The notes under the pieces were generated by a model that made no database searches, was not told where the DNA came from, and saw only the letters and a list, made by a program, of their open reading frames with translations. From contig NZ_RCVN01000005.1 in the NCBI RefSeq assembly GCF_003697915.1, positions 62,001 to 126,000 of the forward strand: 64,000 nt of DNA, given 5' to 3'. Shown one piece after another: positions 48,471 through 58,161 of this stretch (position 1 is the first letter of the stretch; the number at the start of each line of letters is the position of its first letter). A program made the position numbers and the translations under genes. The DNA is from Staphylococcus pseudoxylosus (GTDB lineage Bacteria; Bacillota; Bacilli; Staphylococcales; Staphylococcaceae).

Positions 48471-48513
48471 AAAGATGAGCTGAGGTAAAGTTTGCCTGCT
48501 CATCTTTTTCTAT
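48471..48513 (+). terminator. Terminator-like hairpin in the leader of the carotenoid operon
   Basis: AAAAGATGAGC..AGG / CCT..GCTCATCTTTTTC, ending only 16 bases before the first start codon and after the candidate promoter. Either it terminates an upstream transcript or it attenuates the operon. A second inverted repeat GAGCTC...GAGCTC lies at 48426-48461 just before it. Confidence 0.65.
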
Positions 48514-48528
48514 TTGGAGGCTAAATAT

Positions 48529-50028
48529 ATGAAAAAAATATTATTAACAGGCGCTTCGGGATATATCGGTAGTCACTTAATGAATAAATTAAAAGATAAC
48601 TATGAAATTATAGCTATTTCTAGAAATATAGAAAATAAATCAAACGAACACAATGTTACTTGGAAAGCAGCTGACTTGTTTGATTTAAATGAAATAACAG
48701 AAGTAATGGAGGACATTGATATCGCTATATATCTTGTCCATTCTATGATGCCTTCGGCTAAGTTGACGCAGGCGAGCTTTGAAGATATGGATGCATTATT
48801 AGCTGATAATTTTGCTAAAGCCGCTAGTTATAACAAAGTTCAGCATATTGTATTTATGAGTGGTTTGATACCTAATACAAGTGAATTATCACCACATTTA
48901 AGAAGCCGTTTAGAGTGCGAACAGATTTTAGGATCATATGGTGTACCAGTAAGTACTTTAAGAGCGGGTTTGATTATAGGCTCTAAAGGAAGTTCTTACC
49001 CAATATTAAAAAAATTAGTAGATAGATTACCTGGCCTGTTACTGCCAAAATGGGCTTATAATACAACATTGCCAGTTGCAATAGACGACGTGATTGATGG
49101 TTTATATAAAATTGTAGAGCGTCAGCCGCATAAGAATGAATCGATAGATATTGGTGGACCTAGTCATATGACTTATAAAGATCTATTCAAGCAAACTGCA
49201 GAGGTACTAGATAAACGATTACCTACGATAGATTTGCCTATTATTCCCATTTGGCTAAGTAAATATTGGGTGAAACTTATTTCAGGTGTCCCAAAAGAAA
49301 TGGTTTATCCGTTAATGGATAGCTTAATTCATGATATGATTAGAAATGATGAAAATATTGTGAAAGACATTTCTATAGGCAAGATTGATTATAAGGAAAG
49401 TGTGCGTAATGCCTTGGAAGAAGAAACTAAGACACAAAATAAAGGGAAGTCATCACGTAAGGGCGATATTAAAGATGTTAGAGCAATATCAAGGGTAGTC
49501 TTACCTAAAGATGTAAATATGATTCAATTGGCAGAATCATATGCAAGTTTCTTAAATAGAATTACATTAAATGTCGTTAATAGTGATTTTAACGAAGATA
49601 ACTTTACGATTAGTGTGCCGTGTTTAAATAAGGACTTACTATTATTAAGAAAAGATTTTAAAGCTTCTAATAATGAGAGAATTTTATATCGAATTGTTGG
49701 TGGAGATTTCGCTTTAGATTCAGATGGTGGTAATGCGAGATTAGAGTTTAGAAGATTACCTAATAGTGACGCATGTATCATAGCGTTACAAGAATATGAA
49801 CCGACGTTACCTTGGTGGGTATATAAGTATACCCAAGCAAAAGTTCATAAAAGTGTAATGAATCTTTTTAAATTTAAAATAAGTACTCAAAGAACCAACA
49901 AAGGAAAACAATTAAATATGAAGAAATTTATTTTACCAATTGTTATTTCAGGTGCTATTGTCTTGAAATTATATGGATTGAAGAAGTATTTAGCTAGAAA
50001 AAATAACATGTCTAATGCCGAACTATAG
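48529..50028 (+). CDS. SDR epimerase-type protein with C-terminal DUF2867
   Basis: 499 residues from ATG 48529 (TTGGAGG 9 bases upstream). The first ~280 residues are an atypical SDR domain with the NAD(P) motif TGASGYIGSHL and the substrate-region LVHSMMPSAKLTQAS and LRAGLIIGSKGSSYPI. Residues ~320-475 are DUF2867 (RVVLPKDVNMIQLAESYASF, ARLEFRRLP, PTLPWWVYKYTQAKVHKSVM). A C-terminal hydrophobic helix (FILPIVISGAIVLKLYGL) may anchor it. It heads the tspO-crtOPQMN run, so a link to carotenoid or terpenoid chemistry is possible but unproven. Confidence 0.8.
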   Translation: MKKILLTGASGYIGSHLMNKLKDNYEIIAISRNIENKSNEHNVTWKAADLFDLNEITEVMEDIDIAIYLVHSMMPSAKLTQASFEDMDALLADNFAKAASYNKVQHIVFMSGLIPNTSELSPHLRSRLECEQILGSYGVPVSTLRAGLIIGSKGSSYPILKKLVDRLPGLLLPKWAYNTTLPVAIDDVIDGLYKIVERQPHKNESIDIGGPSHMTYKDLFKQTAEVLDKRLPTIDLPIIPIWLSKYWVKLISGVPKEMVYPLMDSLIHDMIRNDENIVKDISIGKIDYKESVRNALEEETKTQNKGKSSRKGDIKDVRAISRVVLPKDVNMIQLAESYASFLNRITLNVVNSDFNEDNFTISVPCLNKDLLLLRKDFKASNNERILYRIVGGDFALDSDGGNARLEFRRLPNSDACIIALQEYEPTLPWWVYKYTQAKVHKSVMNLFKFKISTQRTNKGKQLNMKKFILPIVISGAIVLKLYGLKKYLARKNNMSNAEL

Positions 50029-50078
50029 CTATTAGATATAATAGCTAGTTACTTTTACAAAAAAAGAGGGGATCAACT

Positions 50079-50579
50079 ATGAAAGCAAACGAGATAATTA
50101 AAACAATTATAAAAGTTATAACACCAATTACAGGCGGTAAATTTATAGGGAAATTTGCAGTGAAAAATGCGAGAAAAGATTATAAAAATAATGTTAAACC
50201 ACCTTTTTCACCACCCGGCTATGTCTTTCCAATTGTGTGGCCAATACTTTATACAACGATGGGCGTAGCTTATACATTAGTGACTAATAAATCTACTAGT
50301 AAGGCTTTGAAAGGTGCTTATTACACGCAATTAAGCCTGAATTATCTATGGTCGATATTATACTTTAAATATAAATTACGCTTTAGTGCGTTGATAGAGA
50401 GTGTTGTATTACTGGGCGCAGTAGTTACAACAACTGTAAAATTTTTCAATGTAAAAAAAATTGCTGGCATTTTACTAGTTCCATATATGCTTTGGAGCGC
50501 TTTTGCTACTTATTTAACAGCTGGTAATTGGTATTTAAATAAAGATAACCCAAGCTATACAGAGAAATCTGAGAATTAA
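50079..50579 (+). CDS. tspO: TspO/MBR-family membrane protein (translocator/CrtK homologue)
   Basis: 166 residues with five predicted helices and the tryptophan-rich TspO pattern: KPPFSPPGYVFPIVWPILYTTMGVAYTLV (the PPxxVF.xVWPxLY motif), LSLNYLWSILYFKYKLR, and LLVPYMLWSAFATYLTAGNWYLN. TspO proteins bind porphyrins and other ligands; the Rhodobacter homologue (CrtK) is encoded in the photosynthesis/carotenoid cluster and affects pigment regulation. Here it also lies inside a carotenoid operon, between the SDR-DUF2867 gene and crtO. AGAGGGG before ATG. Intact. Confidence 0.88.
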   Translation: MKANEIIKTIIKVITPITGGKFIGKFAVKNARKDYKNNVKPPFSPPGYVFPIVWPILYTTMGVAYTLVTNKSTSKALKGAYYTQLSLNYLWSILYFKYKLRFSALIESVVLLGAVVTTTVKFFNVKKIAGILLVPYMLWSAFATYLTAGNWYLNKDNPSYTEKSEN

Positions 50580-50583
50580 ATTG

Positions 50584-51057
50584 ATGAAAAAGATTATATA
50601 TATTGCGCTATATTGGTTTATAGTTCAAATGATTATTGCTCAACTTGGTACTCGTATTAGTTATAAGTTCTTAGAAAAAGATAATAAGTATTTTCGAAGT
50701 TGGAATTTTGAACAAGAGGGTCAATTATGGCAACAATTAGTTAAAGTGCAATATTGGAAAGATCATTTGCCAGACGGTCAAAATCTTAACCCTAATATCA
50801 GTAGTAAAGCGACTTTCGATTTATCTAAAAATATGAATGATATACAGCGATTTATATTAGAAACTAGACGTGCAGAGGTGGTTCATCTACTATCCATATT
50901 TCCTGTTATTGCGTTTTTTAAAGCGTCAAAAAGTGTTAAAATAATTAATTATATATATGTCATTATAGCTAATGTGCCTTGTATGATTGTTCAGCGCTAT
51001 AATCGCCCTAAGTTAATACGTATTTATAATAAATTACAAAAAAGAAAAGGTGATTAA
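50584..51057 (+). CDS. crtO: CrtO, glycosyl-4,4'-diaponeurosporenoate acyltransferase
   Basis: 157 residues of the staphyloxanthin acyltransferase family, start ATG 50584 (a TTG precedes it by one codon). An N-terminal membrane helix (MKKIIYIALYWFIVQMIIAQ), the central WNFEQEGQLWQQLVKVQYWKDHLPDG and FILETRRAEVVHLLSIFP, and a second membrane segment near 120-140 match CrtO. It esterifies the glucose C6'' of the carotenoid with a fatty acid, the last step. It follows tspO by 4 bases and stops one base before crtP. Confidence 0.9.
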   Translation: MKKIIYIALYWFIVQMIIAQLGTRISYKFLEKDNKYFRSWNFEQEGQLWQQLVKVQYWKDHLPDGQNLNPNISSKATFDLSKNMNDIQRFILETRRAEVVHLLSIFPVIAFFKASKSVKIINYIYVIIANVPCMIVQRYNRPKLIRIYNKLQKRKGD

Positions 51058-52548
51058 ATGGGAAATAAGAAAGTGGTTGTCATAGGAGGTGGCTTGGGAG
51101 GGATTGCTAGCGCAATTTGTATGGCTCATGCAGGCTATCAAGTGGATTTATATGAACAAAATAAGCATATCGGTGGAAAGGTAAATAGGTTAGACATAGA
51201 TGACTATGGATTTGATCTCGGTCCATCAATTTTAACCATGCCTAAAGTATTTCAACGCTTATTTCAACGATGTGATGAAAGGCTAGAAGATTATGTTAGC
51301 ATTCGTAAGTTAAGTTTACAGATTAGAAACGTTTATCCAGATGGCCAAATTTTAGATTTATATGAATCCATGGAAGATATGTTAACAAATAATGAATCGT
51401 TAACAAATAAAGATATAGAGCAACTTTCTTCGTTTTTTAGTTACGCACAAAAGATACATCAAGTTGCTGAAAAAAGCTACTTTGATAAGGGATTAGATAC
51501 GATGTTTGCAATTATTCGTTATCATGGTCCGTTTTCAGCTTTAAAGCAATTCGATTATTTTCATACAATGCAACAAGCCATTAATAAAAGGGTGGATAAC
51601 CCATATTTAAGAGAAATGCTAGGTTATTTCATAAAATATGTCGGCTCCTCATCTTATGATGCTCCGGCTGTATTGAGTTTATTACCTCAAATGCAACATG
51701 AGGAAGGTTTGTGGTACGTAGATGGTGGCATTCATAAGTTAGCGGAAGCGATGGAACAATTAGCGAGAAAATTAGGTGTGGGCATACATTTTAACACCCC
51801 TGTAAAACGTATCAATTATAATAGTCAAAATAAGGTGACAGGGATAACAATACAAAGTAATGAGGAAATATATGCAGATTACATTATATCTAATATGGAA
51901 GTAATCCCTGTTTATAAATATTTATTGAATTTTGATGCAAATCAAATAAACAAATTGGAACGTAAATTTGAGCCAGCTAGTTCAGGTTATGTCATGCATC
52001 TTGGTGTGGACAAAAGTTATCCAGAGCTTCAACATCATAACTTTTTCTTCTCAAGTAATTCTAAAGTTAATTATGATCAAGTTTTTCACCAGTATGTTTT
52101 GCCTGAAGATCCGACTATTTATGTAGTGAATACAAATAAAACAGATAAGACACAGGCGCCAGAGGGACACGAGAATATAAAAATATTGCCACACATACCA
52201 TACATTCAGAGCAAGTCATTTAGTGAAGCAGAATATCTGCAATTCCGAGAACGTATATTGGATAAATTAGAGTCCATGGGTTTGAAAGATTTGAGAAAGC
52301 ACATTGTATATGAAGACGTATGGACACCACATGACATTGAAAATACATACAATTCTAATAAAGGAGCTATATATGGCGTAGTATCCAATAAGAAGAAAAA
52401 TAAAGGTTTTAAATTTCCTAAAAAAAGTCAGTACTTCAAAAATTTGTACTTTGTAGGTGGTTCTGTAAATCCTGGCGCTGGTATGCCTATGGTCACTTTG
52501 AGTGGTATGCAAGTAGCAGAAGCTATTATTAATGGAGAAAGTAGTTGA
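51058..52548 (+). CDS. crtP: CrtP, 4,4'-diaponeurosporene oxygenase
   Basis: 496 residues of the phytoene-desaturase-like flavoprotein family. N-terminal FAD dinucleotide fold [34 protein letters not shown], and [11 protein letters not shown]-terminal FAD motif [23 protein letters not shown]. Oxidises the terminal methyl of 4,4'-diaponeurosporene toward 4,4'-diaponeurosporenoate. The ATG directly abuts the crtO stop (TAAATG). Paralogous to crtN at 54593. Intact. Confidence 0.93.
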   Translation: MGNKKVVVIGGGLGGIASAICMAHAGYQVDLYEQNKHIGGKVNRLDIDDYGFDLGPSILTMPKVFQRLFQRCDERLEDYVSIRKLSLQIRNVYPDGQILDLYESMEDMLTNNESLTNKDIEQLSSFFSYAQKIHQVAEKSYFDKGLDTMFAIIRYHGPFSALKQFDYFHTMQQAINKRVDNPYLREMLGYFIKYVGSSSYDAPAVLSLLPQMQHEEGLWYVDGGIHKLAEAMEQLARKLGVGIHFNTPVKRINYNSQNKVTGITIQSNEEIYADYIISNMEVIPVYKYLLNFDANQINKLERKFEPASSGYVMHLGVDKSYPELQHHNFFFSSNSKVNYDQVFHQYVLPEDPTIYVVNTNKTDKTQAPEGHENIKILPHIPYIQSKSFSEAEYLQFRERILDKLESMGLKDLRKHIVYEDVWTPHDIENTYNSNKGAIYGVVSNKKKNKGFKFPKKSQYFKNLYFVGGSVNPGAGMPMVTLSGMQVAEAIINGESS

Positions 52549-52554
52549 GGCTGA

Positions 52555-53658
52555 ATGATACTTTATATAATAGCAATAGTATTGACGATACTATCACTAA
52601 TAAGTGGAATGTGTATGTATGCGCGTCGAGCGATTATAAATAACTCCGGAAAAGAAAGAGGTCAGACAGCCGTCAGTGTTATTGTACCTGCTAGAAATGA
52701 AGCGGAGAACTTACCTAAATTACTTAACAGTATAAGTAAAGAACAAGAAATAGAAGTAATTGTTATGGATGATGGTTCAACTGATGAGACACAAGTTGTC
52801 GCTAGATATTATGGTGCGAGCGTATATACTGTTGAAAATGATACTACATGGCAAGGTAAGTCACATGCTTGTTGGCAAGGTAGCAAATATGCAACGCATG
52901 ATTTATTGATGTTTGTTGATGCTGATGTTCAGTTTGCTTGTGATGATAGTATCCAAAATATAGCCAATCAATATGATTTACAAGGTGGTAAAGGTTTGTT
53001 ATCAATACAACCTTATCACAAGATAAAAAAGCTATATGAAAATATATCGGCGATTTTTAATTTAATGACAATCGTAGGTATGAATCAATTTTCAATCACG
53101 AAATCAGCAAATAATGAGCAAGGCGCGTTTGGACCAGTCCTTGTGACAAATAAGCAAGATTATAAATTGACACAAGGACATTTGAAAGCTAAAAATCAAA
53201 TCATTGAAGGCTTTGCAATAAGTAAAGCATATAATAAGCAAGGTTTGCCAGTTAGTTTGCATGAAGGCCAAGGTGTAGTGAATTTTAGAATGTATTCTCA
53301 AGGATATAAAGCGCTATTAGAGGGTTGGAGTAAACACTTTGCACTTGGCTCTCAAGTAACTAAAAAGTCTACGCTTACGTTTGTATTTTTGTGGCTATTT
53401 GGTTCACTTACAACAGTTTTAGCGATAATTTTTTCAATTAATTTAGGCTCATTATATATATTATTAGCTATTACTCTATATTTTATATATGCGATACAAT
53501 TTCATATATTTATTCGAAGAACAGGAAATTTTAATATCGTTGCGAGTTTATGTCATCCACTGCTCTTCATATGCTTTGTCGTGATATTTTTTAAATCATG
53601 GTTAGATATCAATGTATTCAAACGTATATATTGGAAAGGCCGTAGAATAGATTTATAG
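52555..53658 (+). CDS. crtQ: CrtQ, 4,4'-diaponeurosporenoate glycosyltransferase
   Basis: 367 residues of the GT2 family. N-terminal membrane helix, then VSVIVPARNEAENLPKLL (nucleotide-binding), VMDDGSTDET, LLMFVDADVQF (the DxD metal motif), and the QGVVNFRMYSQGYKALLEGWSKHFALG acceptor-region with Q.RxxRW-like features; three C-terminal helices. Transfers glucose to the carotenoid carboxyl. It begins 6 bases after crtP. The AAGTAGTTGAGG Shine-Dalgarno is weak. Confidence 0.92.
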   Translation: MILYIIAIVLTILSLISGMCMYARRAIINNSGKERGQTAVSVIVPARNEAENLPKLLNSISKEQEIEVIVMDDGSTDETQVVARYYGASVYTVENDTTWQGKSHACWQGSKYATHDLLMFVDADVQFACDDSIQNIANQYDLQGGKGLLSIQPYHKIKKLYENISAIFNLMTIVGMNQFSITKSANNEQGAFGPVLVTNKQDYKLTQGHLKAKNQIIEGFAISKAYNKQGLPVSLHEGQGVVNFRMYSQGYKALLEGWSKHFALGSQVTKKSTLTFVFLWLFGSLTTVLAIIFSINLGSLYILLAITLYFIYAIQFHIFIRRTGNFNIVASLCHPLLFICFVVIFFKSWLDINVFKRIYWKGRRIDL

Positions 53659-53714
53659 CTTAGTTTTTTATACAAATGTCAAGAAGTTCTAGGGCTTACT
53701 GAGGAGGCCAATAA

Positions 53715-54596
53715 ATGAATCAATTAGAGAGAGATTATAACCATTGTCACAATATAATGAAAGAACATTCAAAAACGTTCTCATATGCCTTTGATTTTTT
53801 GGATCTAAAAAGAAAAAAAGCAATTTGGGCTATTTATGCAGTTTGCAGAATTATAGATGACAGTATTGATAAATACAAAGACCTTGAGCAATTAGACGGC
53901 ATAGCTAGAGATTTAGATCTGATTTATAGCGATTGTGATTATATTCAAGCGTATCAAAGTGATGCAGCTATTATGAATGCTTTAAGTAATACATGGAATA
54001 CATATTCAATACCTAAAAAACCTTTTGAATCTTTAATTCAATATGTGAAGGAAGATTTAGTTTTAAAAGAAATGCAAACTGATTCAGATTTATATGAGTA
54101 TTGCTATGGTGTGGCAGGTACTGTCGGTGAATTGTTAACTCCTATATTAACTTCATCAAATGAAAATAATTTCGAGCAAGCTGAAGAAGCTGCGATTGCT
54201 TTAGGCAAGGCAATGCAAATAACTAATATTTTAAGAGATGTCGGCGAAGATTTTCAAAATGGAAGAATTTATCTAAGTGTAGAAAAATTAGCTCAATATC
54301 GAGTTAATCTACATTCTATATATTATGAAGGAGTTACGCCAAATTATATAGAACTGTGGGAAAGTTACGCTACAGAGGCAGTTAGGTTATATGACATTGC
54401 ATTAAACGGTATTAATTATTTTGACGAAGAGGTACGTTACATTATCGAATTAGCTGCGATAGCTTATCATGAAATACTTGTGGAAGTAAGGAAGGCAAAC
54501 TATACGTTGTATAAGAAAGTATATGTCAGCAAATTGAAAAAAATGAAAATTTATCGTGAACTTAGTGCGAAATATAATAGGAGTGAAACATTATGA
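53715..54596 (+). CDS. crtM: CrtM, dehydrosqualene synthase
   Basis: 293 residues of the squalene/phytoene synthase family. The two aspartate-rich sites are DDSID (IIDDSIDKY, first DxxxD) and DVGED (ILRDVGEDFQNGRIYL, second). The start FSYAFDFLDLKRKKAIWAIYAVCRIIDD is the usual N-terminus. It condenses two farnesyl diphosphates to dehydrosqualene, the committed step. GAGGAGG 6 bases before ATG. Overlaps crtN by 4 bases (ATGA). Confidence 0.94.
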   Translation: MNQLERDYNHCHNIMKEHSKTFSYAFDFLDLKRKKAIWAIYAVCRIIDDSIDKYKDLEQLDGIARDLDLIYSDCDYIQAYQSDAAIMNALSNTWNTYSIPKKPFESLIQYVKEDLVLKEMQTDSDLYEYCYGVAGTVGELLTPILTSSNENNFEQAEEAAIALGKAMQITNILRDVGEDFQNGRIYLSVEKLAQYRVNLHSIYYEGVTPNYIELWESYATEAVRLYDIALNGINYFDEEVRYIIELAAIAYHEILVEVRKANYTLYKKVYVSKLKKMKIYRELSAKYNRSETL

Positions 54597-56098
54597 AGAT
54601 TGCAGTTATAGGCGGCGGTGTTTCAGGTTTAGCTGCAGCTTCAAGATTAGCAGCAAACGGTCACCAAGTTGATTTATATGAAAAGAACCAACAAATAGGT
54701 GGCAGGATGAATCAGATCAAGCAAGATGGCTTTACATTTGATATGGGACCAACCATCGTAATGATGCCTGAGATTTATCGAGATGTTTTTAATTACGCTC
54801 AAAAAAATATGAATGATTACTTGGAAATTAAACAATTATCACATATATATGATGTTTATTTTAGTGAAACAGATCAAATTCGCGTTCCTACAGATCTTGC
54901 TCAATTAAGAGATATGCTTGAAGGTATTGAACCTAACTCTACACATGGTTTTATGTCCTTTTTAACAGATATATACGAAAGATACGAAATAGCACGAAAA
55001 TATTTTCTAGAACGTACGTTTAGGAAACCTACGGATTTTTATAATCCTTTTACTATATATCAAGGTATGAAACTCAAAACATTTGATAAAGCAGATAATT
55101 TAATTGAAAAATATGTTGATAATGAAAAAATCCAAAAGATTTTAGCGTTTCAAACATTATATATAGGTATCGACCCTAAACGAAGCCCGTCATTGTATTC
55201 AATTATACCCATGATAGAGTTAATGTTTGGTGTTCACTTTATAAAAGGTGGTATGTATAGCTTTGTCAGAGCGCTTCAAACGCTAAATGAAGAATTAGGT
55301 ACTCAAATTTATACCAACGCAAACGTTGAAGAAATTATCATTGATAGTAGGTATAAGCGTGCGGAGGGACTAAAAGTAAACGGACATATAGAAAAGTATG
55401 ACAAAATAATTTGTACTGCTGATTTTCCATATGCTACTTCATCCTTAATTAAAAATGAACATCATCCTAAGAAGTATACGACACAGAAAATTGATAATAT
55501 GGACTATTCTTGCTCAGCCTTTTTAATGTACATAGGGGTTGATAAAGATTTATCTGAAGATATCTTGTTACATAATGTTATATTTTCAAAGGATTTTGAT
55601 AATAATATCAATGAAATATTTTCCGGGGAAATATCCCAAGATCCATCAATATATGTCTACGCTCCTAGTGTAGAAGATCAGTCGTTAGCGCCAGATGGTC
55701 AAACAGGTATTTATGTGCTGATGCCCGTTTCAGAATTGAAAACAGGTGATACGGATTGGTCTGATGAGTCAACAATCACACAAGTGAAAGATATTATTTA
55801 CAATAAGCTTTCTACGATTAAAGCGTTAGAAGATTTGAAAAAGCAAGTTGTGACAGAAATTATTTATACGCCTAAGGATTTTGAAGGAGATTATAATGCT
55901 AAATTTGGAGCAGCCTTTGGTTTAATGCCTACTTTAGCGCAAAGTAACTATTACAGACCGCCTAATGTGAGCAGAGATTACAAAAATTTATATTTTGCTG
56001 GAGCTAGTGTTCATCCAGGAGCAGGAGTGCCAATTGTACTGACGAGTGCTAAAATTACAGTTGATGCTATGTTAGAAGATATTAATAATGGTATATAA
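54593..56098 (+). CDS. crtN: CrtN, dehydrosqualene desaturase
   Basis: 501 residues of the phytoene-desaturase family. N-terminal FAD motif IAVIGGGVSGLAAASRLAANG, YEKNQQIGGRMNQ, FDMGPTIVMMP. C-terminal AGASVHPGAGVPIVLTSAKI. It introduces the conjugated double bonds giving yellow 4,4'-diaponeurosporene. Its start overlaps the crtM stop. It is the last gene of the operon and is followed at once by a strong terminator. Confidence 0.94.
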   Translation: MKIAVIGGGVSGLAAASRLAANGHQVDLYEKNQQIGGRMNQIKQDGFTFDMGPTIVMMPEIYRDVFNYAQKNMNDYLEIKQLSHIYDVYFSETDQIRVPTDLAQLRDMLEGIEPNSTHGFMSFLTDIYERYEIARKYFLERTFRKPTDFYNPFTIYQGMKLKTFDKADNLIEKYVDNEKIQKILAFQTLYIGIDPKRSPSLYSIIPMIELMFGVHFIKGGMYSFVRALQTLNEELGTQIYTNANVEEIIIDSRYKRAEGLKVNGHIEKYDKIICTADFPYATSSLIKNEHHPKKYTTQKIDNMDYSCSAFLMYIGVDKDLSEDILLHNVIFSKDFDNNINEIFSGEISQDPSIYVYAPSVEDQSLAPDGQTGIYVLMPVSELKTGDTDWSDESTITQVKDIIYNKLSTIKALEDLKKQVVTEIIYTPKDFEGDYNAKFGAAFGLMPTLAQSNYYRPPNVSRDYKNLYFAGASVHPGAGVPIVLTSAKITVDAMLEDINNGI

Positions 56099-56099
56099 A

Positions 56100-56148
56100 A
56101 AACGCTTAAAATCACTTTTTAATAATGTGATTTTAAGCGCCTTTTTAA
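56100..56148. terminator. crt operon terminator
   Basis: AACGCTTAAAATCAC...GTGATTTTAAGCG followed by CCTTTTT. A 15-bp stem at the crtN end, also positioned for the convergent gene at 56149. Confidence 0.92.
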
Positions 56149-56574
56149 CTAATCGAACGTAATGGTTTGTGGTGTGTCTAATTTTTTATCGTTCATAATT
56201 TTTATGGATTTTGGTATTACTTTAATTACACACAAGTTTGGATCATCCTTAGAGTCAAAAAAGGACTTATCTTGTTTGTTCCAAATCCAATCAATAGTCT
56301 CTTGATCTTTCAGTATTTCAACATTAGCATCAATTTCTAGAAAACTACGATTATTCGTTTCATCGTAACCTATAAGTACATGAGCTTTGGGATTATCTTT
56401 AAATTCAGCAATTTTTTTAGACTCAATGCTTGTCTTAGTATAAAGTGTGTGTCCATCATTATAAAATACCATGTATCTACTATTAGGTGTATTGTTATGT
56501 GCAGTAGATAGGACACCTATTTTTGATGTATTTAATATATTTTCAATTTCATTTTGTAATTGTTCGTTATTCAT
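56149..56574 (-). CDS. Pyridoxamine 5'-phosphate oxidase-fold protein (general stress protein 26-like)
   Basis: 141 residues of the FMN-binding split-barrel PNPOx-like family: KIGVLSTAHNNTPNSRYMVFYNDGHTLYTKTSIESKK, then KAHVLIGYD and DANVEILKDQETIDWIWN. Similar to the YdaG/GSP26 stress proteins. Cofactor and substrate are unconfirmed. Minus-strand ATG 56574 with AGAGGTG upstream. It lies convergent to the crt operon, and beside a photolyase, in a stretch with stress-type genes. Confidence 0.82.
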   Translation of the reverse strand: MNNEQLQNEIENILNTSKIGVLSTAHNNTPNSRYMVFYNDGHTLYTKTSIESKKIAEFKDNPKAHVLIGYDETNNRSFLEIDANVEILKDQETIDWIWNKQDKSFFDSKDDPNLCVIKVIPKSIKIMNDKKLDTPQTITFD

Positions 56575-56757
56575 AATTTAATCACCTCTGATAATAATAT
56601 ACCCTGAAGTTGCCTATAATATGTAAGGTCTTAAAATTTATTTTATTTTTTAGTGAATTATACAAAAGTTAAAACGGGTATATGATTGAAAACACAATCT
56701 TAAGTTAAAGGACAATTATAAAGTGAATTTGTATGAAACAAGCTGGGAGGCAATAAA

Positions 56758-58131
56758 ATGCATTTAGGAGTCATACTTAACAGAGTTTTTAGAACGAAAG
56801 ATAATCCACTTTTTCAATATATAGTGAAGCATCAAAATGAGATAAATAAATTGTATTTTATCTTACCTTTAGAAGATTTAACTGACGCATCAGAAGTAAA
56901 ACGTGACTATTACCATAAAGTTGTAAAAGGATTTGTAAATACTTTAGATAAGCATGATATACAACCTCATATTGTCACATATGAAAAGCTAGGTGAATTA
57001 GCCGAAACATTGGCGTTATCTCACGTATTAGTAGCAAAAGATATTATGAGTTATCACAAAGAAATATATGACTATCCTCATGTAAAAAAGGCTTTTGAAA
57101 ATCACCAAGTTACAGTAATTGGACAGCGCGTGAATCATTATTTTGAGCCAACAAAGACTTTTAATAAACAGCAACAGCCTTATAAAGTATTTACTAGTTT
57201 TTATAAAGCAAATCGTCAGGATTTAGTATACACCCCTAAAAAAAGTTGTCAATTTAAGCAGTTGTCTCAAATTGCGGAAAAGGGTTCAAATCAAAGTGAC
57301 TTAAAATTTGAAAATAATAAAGATATAGAAAAGTTAGCGCGTAAAGCTTGGGATGAATTTTTAAATGGTGACATAGCTGATTATGATAAATTGACTGACG
57401 ATGTGTCGCAGGATTTTGTAAGTGGATTAGGTAAATATTTAGCATATGGACTACTCGATATTCGTGAAATTATAAATGATTTACTTGAAGATTATGAGAG
57501 CGATGAAAAAAATTATGAAGCTTTTATAAGAGAGGTTATATTCCGTGAATTTTATTATGTGTTAATGACACAGTATCCAGAAACGGCAACTAAATCTTTT
57601 TCTGAAAAGTATCGAAACATGCAATGGTCGTACAATAAAGCACATTTTGAAGTATGGAAAAAAGGTCAAACTGGCTACCCAATCGTTGATGCTGCAATGA
57701 AGAAGCTGAATCGTACAGGCTATATGCATAATCGCTTACGAATGGTCGTATCACAATTTTTAACGAAAAATTTATTTATTGATTGGACTTGGGGTGAGGA
57801 GTACTTTAGACAGTATTTGATAGATTATGATAATGCATCTAATGTACATGGATGGCAGTGGTCGGCATCAACCGGAACAGATGCAGTGCCTTATTTCAGA
57901 ATGTTTAATCCTATACGTCAAAGTGAGCGCTTTGATGGGCAAGGGTATTTTATTAAAACACAGCTAGAAATATTTAATGATGTGAGCAGTAAATACATTC
58001 ATGATCCAACTAAATATAAAGACAAGTTACAAGAAATTTATCATATTGAAATTGGAAAAGATTATCCACAGACTATCGTGAATCATAAAAATAGTAGAGA
58101 TTATGTTATGGATAAATTTAAGCAATTGTGA
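56758..58131 (+). CDS. phr: Deoxyribodipyrimidine photolyase (CPD photolyase)
   Basis: 457 residues. N-terminal alpha/beta antenna domain, C-terminal helical FAD domain with LIREVIFREFYY, TGYPIVDAAMKKLNRTGYMHNRLRMVVSQFLTKNL, IDWTWGEEYF, DNASNVHGWQWSASTGTDAVPYFRMFNP. The conserved Trp triad and FAD-binding Asn/Asp residues are in place. It uses light to repair cyclobutane pyrimidine dimers. GGGAGG 6 bases before ATG. Its position next to the carotenoid operon groups light- and oxidant-protection genes. Confidence 0.93.
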   Translation: MHLGVILNRVFRTKDNPLFQYIVKHQNEINKLYFILPLEDLTDASEVKRDYYHKVVKGFVNTLDKHDIQPHIVTYEKLGELAETLALSHVLVAKDIMSYHKEIYDYPHVKKAFENHQVTVIGQRVNHYFEPTKTFNKQQQPYKVFTSFYKANRQDLVYTPKKSCQFKQLSQIAEKGSNQSDLKFENNKDIEKLARKAWDEFLNGDIADYDKLTDDVSQDFVSGLGKYLAYGLLDIREIINDLLEDYESDEKNYEAFIREVIFREFYYVLMTQYPETATKSFSEKYRNMQWSYNKAHFEVWKKGQTGYPIVDAAMKKLNRTGYMHNRLRMVVSQFLTKNLFIDWTWGEEYFRQYLIDYDNASNVHGWQWSASTGTDAVPYFRMFNPIRQSERFDGQGYFIKTQLEIFNDVSSKYIHDPTKYKDKLQEIYHIEIGKDYPQTIVNHKNSRDYVMDKFKQL

Positions 58132-58161
58132 CATATCATCCAATAAAAAGGAGTGATTCAT

